A stretch of DNA of 64,000 nucleotides from Streptococcus ratti FA-1 = DSM 20564 (lineage in GTDB: Bacteria; Bacillota; Bacilli; Lactobacillales; Streptococcaceae). Below, piece by piece: positions 26,090 to 32,912 of this stretch. Where the stretch lies: NCBI RefSeq assembly GCF_000286075.1, contig NZ_AJTZ01000005.1, positions 1,364,001-1,428,000 of the forward strand, given 5' to 3'. The notes below the pieces were generated by a model. The model was not told the DNA's origin. It saw only the letters and a list, made by a program, of their open reading frames with translations, and did no database searches. The stretch's first letter is position 1. Each line of letters begins with the position of its first letter. A program made the position numbers and the translations under genes.

Positions 26090-27358
26090 ATGATTAATAA
26101 TCTAGCTTTGCGCATGCGTCCGCGGGATATTTCTGAAGTGATCGGACAGCAGCATTTGGTTGGTGAAGGAAAAATCATTTCGCGCATGGTCGCAGCCAAT
26201 CGTCTGTCATCAATGATTCTCTACGGGCCGCCCGGCATCGGTAAGACCTCTATAGCTGCTGCTATTGCCGGAACTACAAAATATGCTTTTCGTACATTTA
26301 ACGCGACAACAGATACTAAAAAACACCTGCAGGAAATTGCCCAAGAGGCTAAATTCTCAGGCGGTTTAGTGCTTCTTTTGGATGAAATCCACCGCCTGGA
26401 CAAAACGAAACAGGACTTTTTACTGCCGCTTTTGGAAAACGGTCAAATTATCATGATTGGGGCAACAACTGAGAATCCTTTTTTCTCAGTAACACCCGCT
26501 ATCCGAAGCCGGGTTCAGATTTTCGAGCTGGAGCCACTGTCCAACGAGGACATCAAGCAGGCTTTGCGGCTTGCCCTTACTGATCAAGAACGCGGCTTTA
26601 ATTTTGAAGTTGAGCTAGATGATGACACCCTTGATTTTATTGCTTCAGCTACTAATGGCGATTTGCGTTCGGCTTATAATTCACTTGATTTAGCCGTTAT
26701 GTCCACCCAGCCGGATGACCGCGGTTTACGCCATATCACCTTAGATACTGTAGAAAACAGTCTGCAGCGCAGCTATATTACCATGGATAAAGGCGGAGAT
26801 GGTCATTACGACGTCCTGTCCGCCCTGCAAAAGTCCATTCGCGGATCGGATGTCAATGCCAGCCTGCACTATGCAGCCAGACTAATTGAGGCGGGAGACC
26901 TGCCTAGCTTAGCCAGACGGCTGATTGTCATTGCTTACGAGGATATCGGACTGGCTAATCCCGATGCCCAAATCCATACAGTAACAGCACTTGAAGCTGC
27001 CAAACAGATCGGCTTTCCTGAAGCTAGGATTCTAATTGCCAATGTCGTAATCGATTTGGCTTTGTCTCCCAAGTCCAATTCTGCTTATGAAGCTATTGAT
27101 GCAGCTCTGGCTGACCTTGGGCAAAATGGAAATCTCCCCATTCCGCGCCATCTGCGTGACGGTCATTACACAGGCAGCAAGGAACTGGGCAATGCGCAGA
27201 ATTATAAATACCCGCATGCCTACCCTGAAAAATGGGTTAAACAGCAATACCTCCCCGATAAAATCAAAGGAGCGAACTATTTCACAGCCAATCAAACCGG
27301 CAAATATGAGCGGGCTCTTGGAGCTAACAAGGACAAAATCGATAAGCTTCTAAAATAA
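26090..27358 (+). CDS. rarA: Replication-associated recombination protein A (422 aa)
   Basis: AAA+ ATPase acting at stalled replication forks (RarA/MgsA/WRNIP1). Walker A YGPPGIGKTS near residue 44, Walker B LLLDEIHRL near 97, sensor 1 GATTENP, then the family-specific C-terminal part (SDVNASLHYAARLIEAGDLP, YEDIGLANP, and the DGHYTGSKELGNAQNYKYPH signature). The 6S RNA gene directly downstream is a frequent neighbour in Firmicutes. Confidence 0.95.
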   Translation: MINNLALRMRPRDISEVIGQQHLVGEGKIISRMVAANRLSSMILYGPPGIGKTSIAAAIAGTTKYAFRTFNATTDTKKHLQEIAQEAKFSGGLVLLLDEIHRLDKTKQDFLLPLLENGQIIMIGATTENPFFSVTPAIRSRVQIFELEPLSNEDIKQALRLALTDQERGFNFEVELDDDTLDFIASATNGDLRSAYNSLDLAVMSTQPDDRGLRHITLDTVENSLQRSYITMDKGGDGHYDVLSALQKSIRGSDVNASLHYAARLIEAGDLPSLARRLIVIAYEDIGLANPDAQIHTVTALEAAKQIGFPEARILIANVVIDLALSPKSNSAYEAIDAALADLGQNGNLPIPRHLRDGHYTGSKELGNAQNYKYPHAYPEKWVKQQYLPDKIKGANYFTANQTGKYERALGANKDKIDKLLK

Positions 27359-27386
27359 GGCTGCTAGAAAAAATAAATTTTTTAGC

Positions 27387-27414
27387 TTGAAATTTTTTAA
27401 CATTATGGTATCAT
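27387..27414 (+). promoter_or_regulatory. Promoter of 6S RNA
   Basis: TTGAAA, a 16-nt spacer and TATCAT with an extended -10 TG lie just upstream of the 6S RNA start near 27421. Confidence 0.65.
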
Positions 27415-27420
27415 AATTAA

Positions 27421-27616
27421 AGAAGATTGCTGTGGCATACGAATTCACATCCAAGTGTTGACCGACTATTTTTTTGTATTATCGGGAAACAGAAGTCATT
27501 CTCCAGTATGCAGGCCGTTTCACGCGGAAGCAACTAAAGGAGAAGCGAGTTGCCCACCTGCTTTAAGTGTGCGGGTTCAATACAAAACGTGAATCATCGG
27601 TGCCAATACAGCATTT
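27421..27616 (+). ncRNA. ssrS: 6S RNA
   Basis: About 195 nt that fold end to end: 5' GCTGTGGCAT pairs with 3' GTGCCAATACAGC, with the central bubble region (CCGACTATTTTTTTGTATTATCGG area) expected of the RNA that mimics an open promoter and sequesters RNA polymerase with the housekeeping sigma factor. The internal GCGGAAGCAACTAAAGGAGA and the position between rarA and a tRNA-Lys gene match the streptococcal 6S locus as I know it. Confidence 0.85.
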
Positions 27617-27617
27617 T

Positions 27618-27690
27618 GCCTCCTTAGCTCAGTTGGTAGAGCAGTGGACTCTTAATCCATGGGTCACAGGTTCGAGCCCTGTAGGGGGTA
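27618..27690 (+). tRNA. tRNA-Lys (anticodon CUU)
   Basis: Full cloverleaf: acceptor GCCTCCT/AGGGGGT, D-arm TAGCTCAGTTGGTAGAGC, anticodon stem GTGGA/TCCAT with loop CTCTTAA (anticodon CTT), T-arm ACAGGTTCGAGCCCTGT, discriminator A. CCA is not encoded. It starts right after 6S RNA and may be processed from the same transcript. Confidence 0.93.
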
Positions 27691-27703
27691 TAGATATATG
27701 ATG

Positions 27704-27735
27704 AAAAAGCCTGTCATATCAGGCTTTTCTTTGTG
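27704..27735 (+). terminator. Terminator after tRNA-Lys
   Basis: AAAAGCCTG, a 6-nt loop and CAGGCTTTT followed by CTTT. It ends the 6S/tRNA transcript. Confidence 0.8.
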
Positions 27736-27895
27736 CTTTTTTACACAGCTGCGAATACTGCGTCCGGGCTAGCGGCACTTAATCGTCATCTTTCCTATCT
27801 TGCCGTTTGGAAAATAGTGCCAGCACTGCCCCGACCACAATCGGTGCGACGTTTAAAAAATGGCAACAATAATAAAAACGGCTAGATCCTTGTAC

Positions 27896-27984
27896 TGACC
27901 CCGAAAAGTTGGACAAGAAATATTATTGAAAGGATTTAATTCTGTATTGTACAGGACTAAGTCCTTTTAATTTTTGGCATACTT
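27896..27984 (-). mobile_element. Remnant of an IS3-family element (3' end)
   Basis: On the minus strand the last codons of an IS3-type OrfB remain, KLKGLSPVQYRIKSFQ and stop (27923..27925), a near-invariant C-terminus in that group. Outside it lies the terminal repeat TGACCCCGAAAAGTTGGACA. The rest of the element is gone. It marks an insertion and deletion scar beside the tRNA-Lys gene. Confidence 0.8.
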
Positions 27985-27992
27985 ATCACTAT

Positions 27993-28190
27993 CTAATCTA
28001 CTTCATTTTTTTCATCATAAGCATATGGCAAGGTCTCATTATTCTCCTCATACTCAGGAAATTCTTCATCAAAGAATTCAGCGGCATCATCAGAATTATC
28101 AAGGTCAATTTTTTTACGCTCAAGGCGATTTAACAACAAATCTTCTAACGCTCTATCCATTCTCTTTTGAAAATTCTTAGTAGTCATCAT
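27993..28190 (-). CDS. Small acidic hypothetical protein (65 aa)
   Basis: Starts MMTTKNFQKRMDRALEDLLL behind GAGGGAG, with a basic, helical first half and a strongly acidic second half (DNSDDAAEFFDEEFPEYEEN). No membrane segment. I do not recognise it. It lies in an eroding accessory patch between an IS3 remnant and a truncated XRE gene, about 115 nt downstream of the latter on the same strand. It could be a toxin-antitoxin partner or a relic. Confidence 0.5.
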   Translation of the reverse strand: MMTTKNFQKRMDRALEDLLLNRLERKKIDLDNSDDAAEFFDEEFPEYEENNETLPYAYDEKNEVD

Positions 28191-28305
28191 AATACTCCCT
28201 CATTGTTATTTAGTGCTGCTGTACTACTTTTGCAGGCACAAGACAAATACAACTGCTAATTAGCATCTGCGTTAGGATTAAGTGGAAAGCCATTTTACTC
28301 ATGTT

Positions 28306-28521
28306 TCAATACTGGCTATTCTCTCCTTCAATTCGAGCAATAGTTGACTTAGGGACGTGTGACAGTTCAGCAAGTTCACGCTGACTCAGACCGGCTTTTT
28401 GTCTGGTTTTAAAAACTGCAATTGCACTCTCTAAGATTGCTTTTTCTGCTAAGTAGCCAGTTTTGAAGCCATCTTGCTTGAACTCATCTTGTATAAAATC
28501 ATCAAATTTAATAGTTACCAT
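28306..28521 (-). CDS. XRE-family helix-turn-helix protein, antitoxin-like, probably C-terminally truncated (71 aa)
   Basis: Residues 28-64 hold a Cro/C1 helix-turn-helix (RQKAGLSQRELAELSHVPKS, TIARIEG) preceded by a short N-terminal arm. HigA/RelB-like antitoxins with this layout normally continue 20-30 residues past ARIE; here the protein stops at GENSQY. GAGGAG precedes ATG 28521. Its 5' end overlaps the out-of-frame tail of the broken protease gene. No toxin gene is seen next to it. Confidence 0.6.
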   Translation of the reverse strand: MVTIKFDDFIQDEFKQDGFKTGYLAEKAILESAIAVFKTRQKAGLSQRELAELSHVPKSTIARIEGENSQY

Positions 28522-29328
28522 GGTTATTCTCCTCAAATTCTTTGGCATGCTTGGCTCCACTAGCCGGTGTTTTCTGACCTTTCTTTCTTACTGTATAAGC
28601 TAAAACAAGGGCAAAACACATGCATACTACTTTTAGCATGACGTTGTCAATGCCGCTATCATCTACAGAAATTTGGGAAAGGGTATTGATTAAGGCATGA
28701 TTAAGGCATGGGTCATGGCACAAATCCACAGGCTCTTGGAATAGACAAATAAGGCTGATAGGATAAAAGAATTTGTCAATAGGCCCAACAAAAATGAGGG
28801 CAGGCCAACACTTGTAAGGCTTCCATCGATATAGAAAAAGAGGATATGCCAAACTCCCCAGCAAATAAAGGTAATGATCGTTGCCAGAGCATAAGAAAGT
28901 TTTTTCTCTAGATCAGGCTGAAAGGAATAGCGCCAGCCTATTTCCTCTATGCCACCAAATACAAGTGCTTTCAGAAAAAACAGAAATGGTAGCCAGATAC
29001 TTCCTACCCTAAAGCCATTACCTATGATAATTGCGCCAAAATCTATTACCAGAAAAGCTATAACGAATAGATAAACTTGCATGGGCTGTCTGACATCAAA
29101 GAACTCCTTTAGAATTTCAAGAGGGCTTTTTCCATGACAGTTTTTTTGATAAATGACACCCCACAATGCTGACGAAATTCCAGCTAAAACAATAAGAAGC
29201 ATTCCCAAAAATGAATGGTAGCCTAATTCAAAGCCAGCTTTTTGGAACAAGCCAGCAATAGCAGTAAAGAAAATAATCTGAAGCAAAGTAGGTAACAAAT
29301 AGATACTATAAAGTTTTTTATTATTCAT
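28508..29328 (-). pseudogene. CPBP-family membrane protease, frameshifted by an 11-bp tandem duplication
   Basis: Multi-spanning CAAX-protease/bacteriocin-processing (Abi) family protein. Motif 1 (GGIEEIGWRY, the catalytic Glu pair) and motif 2 (WGVWHILFF) are present. Motif 3 should read MTHALIN, but a tandem copy of GATTAAGGCAT (28688..28698 and 28699..28709) shifts the frame so the protein ends MTHALIMP at 212 residues (stop at 28690). The original tail (NTLSQISVDDSG... to 28508) remains open in another frame; without the duplication the protein would be 269 residues. Members are linked to bacteriocin immunity in lactic acid bacteria. Confidence 0.85.
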
Positions 29329-29584
29329 GATACTATCTTCATATTAGCATAGGAAATATAGATTTTTCAACTAATTATACAGTCAAAATGATAGACATGC
29401 TATCCATTCAAAGCTCTGTCATATCAGGCTTTTTTGACGAACTTTTTTATAACAGCTGCTGCTCGCTACTCTTAATCTTTGTATCAGCAGTTTCCAAACG
29501 GGAAATTCCTTTTACTATATGTATCCAGATCGGAACTTTAATTTCTATAGAAGATACCATATAATAAAAGACAAGGAGGGCCTT

Positions 29585-30691
29585 ATGAACATTGGTCAAA
29601 ACATCTACTTAAATCGAACTAGGATTAATTTTACGCAGGAACAGCTGAGTGAGTACTTACATTTAACAAAGGCAACCATTTCTAAGTGGGAAAACAATCA
29701 GGCTACCCCTGATATTCACTATCTTGTCTTAATGGCTAATTTATTTAATATCAGTGTCGATGATTTAATTGGCCACAAAAAGATCCTCTCATCACAGGAA
29801 AGAAGTCAACTGTTTAATGATTTGAAAAATAACAAAAAGAAATTCACAGCTGATCAAAGCTTGGCTAATATTGAAAAGCTGTCTAAGCAGTATTTAAATG
29901 ATTACAAGACCCTGCTCATGCTCGTTCAGTTTATGGTCAACTCTTTTTTAGACAATAAAGGCTTAAAAGACCGGACTGCACAACTGGCTTTGGCTCTGCT
30001 GAACAGGATTATCAGCCATGCTTCGGCAGAAACTGAAATTCAGTCAGCTATTATGCTAAAAGTGATTATCCTCTTCCAAAATGAAAAATACGATGACATT
30101 ATAGAAATCTATCATAACAGGCCTTATAAACTTGGCGAGGAACTGATACTGGCTAACAGTTATGCCCTAAAAGGTGATATTGAAAAAGCTAAGGAAGTCC
30201 TGCAGGTAGAGCTTTATCAGCAAATTTTATTAATGGTTGAGTCTCTGTCAACTTTAATCAGTTATGAGACCAAGGAAAACAACGATGAAATCATCAGGCG
30301 AATGATTGGTCTCATAGATCTTTTTAAACTAGAGGAGCTGCATCCTAACTCTGCCATCAAATGCTACTATACTCTAGCCCTTTATTATATTGATTCGGGG
30401 GAAGAAAAAGCAATAGCCTTTTTAACCAAGCTGATGCAGTGCTGCAAAAATCTGCTCAAGCAATTTCAGCTGCATGGGGATCGCTTCTTTTATGCGATAG
30501 ACAACTGGCTTGAATCACTGCCAATGGGAACCCTTCCGCCTACCAACAAAAAACTGCTGATTGATCAAATGGAAAAGGCCTTTGATGCACCAGTCTTTTC
30601 TAAACTAAACAGCCACCCACAATTCCAATCTTTTATCAAGGATATTCAAGAACTGAAAAAGGAGCTGAAAAATGAACCTTACGATTCCTAG
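29585..30691 (+). CDS. XRE-family regulator of an ABC cassette (368 aa)
   Basis: Helix-turn-helix at residues 5-65 (IGQNIYLNRTRINFTQEQLS, TKATISKWENNQATPD), then about 290 residues that look all-helical and may be TPR-like repeats. ATG at 29585 follows AAGGAGG; a longer frame upstream is not used. It overlaps the next gene and heads a four-gene set: regulator, small membrane protein, ABC ATPase, ABC permease. Likely autoregulatory control of that transporter. Confidence 0.8.
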   Translation: MNIGQNIYLNRTRINFTQEQLSEYLHLTKATISKWENNQATPDIHYLVLMANLFNISVDDLIGHKKILSSQERSQLFNDLKNNKKKFTADQSLANIEKLSKQYLNDYKTLLMLVQFMVNSFLDNKGLKDRTAQLALALLNRIISHASAETEIQSAIMLKVIILFQNEKYDDIIEIYHNRPYKLGEELILANSYALKGDIEKAKEVLQVELYQQILLMVESLSTLISYETKENNDEIIRRMIGLIDLFKLEELHPNSAIKCYYTLALYYIDSGEEKAIAFLTKLMQCCKNLLKQFQLHGDRFFYAIDNWLESLPMGTLPPTNKKLLIDQMEKAFDAPVFSKLNSHPQFQSFIKDIQELKKELKNEPYDS

Positions 30692-30878
30692 TACCTATCT
30701 TCCCTTCCTCATTCCCCTGTTTGCGCTGCAGCTGATTTTAATCATCATAGCATTTGTCAAACTTAAAAAAATCAGACAGACAAGTTATCTCAATAAAGCA
30801 GCCTGGATTGTAATCATCTTATGTGCCAATATTCTGGGACCAATCCTATTTATCACGATTGAAGGCAAAAAGCAATGA
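30672..30878 (+). CDS. Small two-helix membrane protein, PLDc_N-like (68 aa)
   Basis: Two hydrophobic segments (about 8-28 and 42-62) separated by KLKKIRQTSYLNKAAW, with the GPILFITIEGKK ending typical of the phospholipase-D N-terminal (YxlE-like) family. AAGGAG is present. It overlaps the regulator gene by 20 bp and the ATPase gene by 4 bp. In the Bacillus yxlDEFG set a comparable small protein accompanies the same kind of ABC pair. Confidence 0.75.
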   Translation: MNLTIPSTYLPFLIPLFALQLILIIIAFVKLKKIRQTSYLNKAAWIVIILCANILGPILFITIEGKKQ

Positions 30879-31780
30879 AGGCCGTAACATTTAAGAAAGT
30901 CAGCAAATCTTTTAAAGATAAACATATTCTAAATCAGGTATCTTTGGAACTGGATGAAAATAAAATCTATGGTTTTGTCGGCCAAAACGGCTCAGGAAAA
31001 ACAACTACCCTCAAAATGATACTTGGACTAACCAAGATTGATAGCGGTAACATCCACATTTTTAATGAAAAAGTTACCTTTGGCAGTACTCCTACCAATA
31101 AACTCATCGGCTATCTGCCTGATGTACCTGAATTTTACGACTATATGACTGCTGTAGAATACCTTAAATTATGCTCAGGATTTTCTCATGGTAGACAGCC
31201 TCAGCGGGTGGACGCTCTGTTGGAAGAGGTTGGTTTAAAAGATAATAATCAGCTGATTGCCACTTATTCCCGGGGTATGAAACAGCGCTTAGGCTTGGCT
31301 CAGGCTCTTATTCACAATCCTAAAATACTCATCTGTGATGAACCGACAAGTGCCCTTGATCCCAAAGGTAGACAGGATATTTTAGATATTATTTCAAATT
31401 TAAGAGGGAAAAAGACGGTTATCTTTTCAACGCACATACTGTCCGATGTTGAAAAAATCTGCGACGATGTGCTGGTACTGAGCAAACACACGATTCAAAA
31501 TCTCAGCCAATTAAAAGCTCGCAGCGTAGAAAAGGACAAAGTCCTTTATACTGTTGTGCTGAAAGTCAAACAAGAAGACCGCCCAATTTTGAAGAAGCAC
31601 TTCCAGCTTGAACAGGATGAAAACAGCATAAAAATTTATCTCCCTGCTAAAAAGACTGCTACTAGCAGTGACATTTTACAGGATTTCTATCAAAAACTGA
31701 TGGAGCTAGGAGTCTTCCCTACCTTTATAGAGGCAGCAGATGAGTCCTTAGAACAGCTGTATTTAGAGGTCATATCATGA
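30875..31780 (+). CDS. ABC transporter ATP-binding protein, YxlF/BcrA type (301 aa)
   Basis: Walker A GQNGSGKTTT near residue 38, signature YSRGMKQRLG, Walker B ILICDEPTSALDP, switch STHIL. An extra C-terminal domain of about 90 residues follows, as in the drug- and bacteriocin-exporter subgroup. ATGA overlap with the preceding gene and a 4-bp overlap with the permease gene show tight coupling. Confidence 0.9.
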   Translation: MKAVTFKKVSKSFKDKHILNQVSLELDENKIYGFVGQNGSGKTTTLKMILGLTKIDSGNIHIFNEKVTFGSTPTNKLIGYLPDVPEFYDYMTAVEYLKLCSGFSHGRQPQRVDALLEEVGLKDNNQLIATYSRGMKQRLGLAQALIHNPKILICDEPTSALDPKGRQDILDIISNLRGKKTVIFSTHILSDVEKICDDVLVLSKHTIQNLSQLKARSVEKDKVLYTVVLKVKQEDRPILKKHFQLEQDENSIKIYLPAKKTATSSDILQDFYQKLMELGVFPTFIEAADESLEQLYLEVIS

Positions 31781-32538
31781 ACTATTTATCAGTTATGCTC
31801 AAAAAAGAATGGTTAGAAAATATAAAAACTCACAGAAGCGCAGCAATGTTTGTCTGCGGCATCTTTTTTGGAATTCTGGGACCCTTTACTGCCCTTATGA
31901 TGCCGGATCTTATGGCTAAGCTGCTGCCTAAAAATTTAAGACCAATTATTCCCGAGCCAACTTACATAGATTCCTATACCCAATACTTTAAAAATATCAA
32001 CCAATTAGGCCTTGTTATTCTCGTTTTCTTGTTTAGCAGCACACTTACTCAGGAATTAGCAAAAGGCACATTGATTAATTTAATCACCAAGGGACTGTCT
32101 AAAACATCAGTTATTATAGCTAAATTTGGTGTTCTATCTTTCATCTGGAGCTTTACCTATCTTGCAGGATCTGCTGTCCACTATGGCTATACCTTATATT
32201 ATTTTAATAACAAGGGGCTGCACAAAATAACAGCCTATCTGGGAAGCTGGCTTTTTGGCCTTCTCTTGATCAGTCTGATCCTCCTGTTTTCTTCACTGTT
32301 CAAGAAAAATAGTGCTGTTCTGCTGGGAATTTTCACTGCAATTGTGGCTTTTTTCTTAATCAACTTCATGAGACCTATCAAAGATTTCAGTCCGCTGTTG
32401 CTTATCCAAAAACAATCTGATCTCTTGCTGGGACATTTTTCCCTACACCGTTACCAGCTGCTGCTCTTGCTGGTAGTAGCTTTGATTCTGATGAACTTGG
32501 CAGCGGCAAATCTCACTTTCAAAAGAAGCGAAATGTAA
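31777..32538 (+). CDS. ABC-2 type permease (253 aa)
   Basis: Six predicted membrane segments, with a cytoplasmic start (MLKKEWLENIKTHRS) and TQELAKGTLINLITKGLSKT in the coupling-loop position. Partner of the preceding ATPase. Substrate unknown; a peptide or lipid-active compound is likely from the subgroup. A strong terminator follows. Confidence 0.87.
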   Translation: MNYLSVMLKKEWLENIKTHRSAAMFVCGIFFGILGPFTALMMPDLMAKLLPKNLRPIIPEPTYIDSYTQYFKNINQLGLVILVFLFSSTLTQELAKGTLINLITKGLSKTSVIIAKFGVLSFIWSFTYLAGSAVHYGYTLYYFNNKGLHKITAYLGSWLFGLLLISLILLFSSLFKKNSAVLLGIFTAIVAFFLINFMRPIKDFSPLLLIQKQSDLLLGHFSLHRYQLLLLLVVALILMNLAAANLTFKRSEM

Positions 32539-32541
32539 AGT

Positions 32542-32580
32542 AAAAGCGGGACAGCCCTTCAAAGGCACAGTCCCGCTTTT
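32542..32580 (+). terminator. Terminator of the ABC cassette
   Basis: AAAAGCGGGAC and GTCCCGCTTTT form an 11-bp stem with a 17-nt loop and flanking A/T runs, directly after the permease stop. Confidence 0.88.
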
Positions 32581-32582
32581 CT

Positions 32583-32912
32583 TATTCCATAAAAACCACT
32601 TACCAGATGCCTAAAAAGTGCTGCAGGCAAGACTGACTGTCCAGCAGAACAACCGTAAAGTGCAAAATATATTTAGACACTGTACTAAAGGTGAAAAAAC
32701 TGGCTATGACTGATTTTCAGAAGGGCAGTGAAATCAGCAGCCTCAATACCATCAAACAGCTGGTCATTCTCAAGTGTAGCATTTTTTCTATCGCAGCATT
32801 GTTAAAAAAATAAGTCTCTTGTTTTCACATTTCTTTTACTGTCCTGAATTTTATTTTGAGTGCCTATCAGCCTTCGGCTTAGCAGCAAACCTTACAGAAT
32901 AGGCAGAATTTC
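32583..32912. other. Intergenic region between the ABC cassette and pgfM2
   Basis: A 35-codon open frame at 32706..32813 (+) starts MTDFQKGSEISSLNTIKQLV, but its ribosome site is unconvincing and I cannot support it as a gene. The rest shows weak hairpins only. The two flanking operons converge here. Confidence 0.4.

Noticed and set aside
28508..28864. 118-codon ORF as a separate gene
   Set aside because: Its second half is the displaced C-terminus of the CPBP protease, explained by the 11-bp duplication; the first half is antisense-like noise in the protease frame.
32706..32813. 35-codon ORF after the ABC cassette
   Set aside because: Poor ribosome site, no promoter and nothing recognisable; left as part of the intergenic entry.
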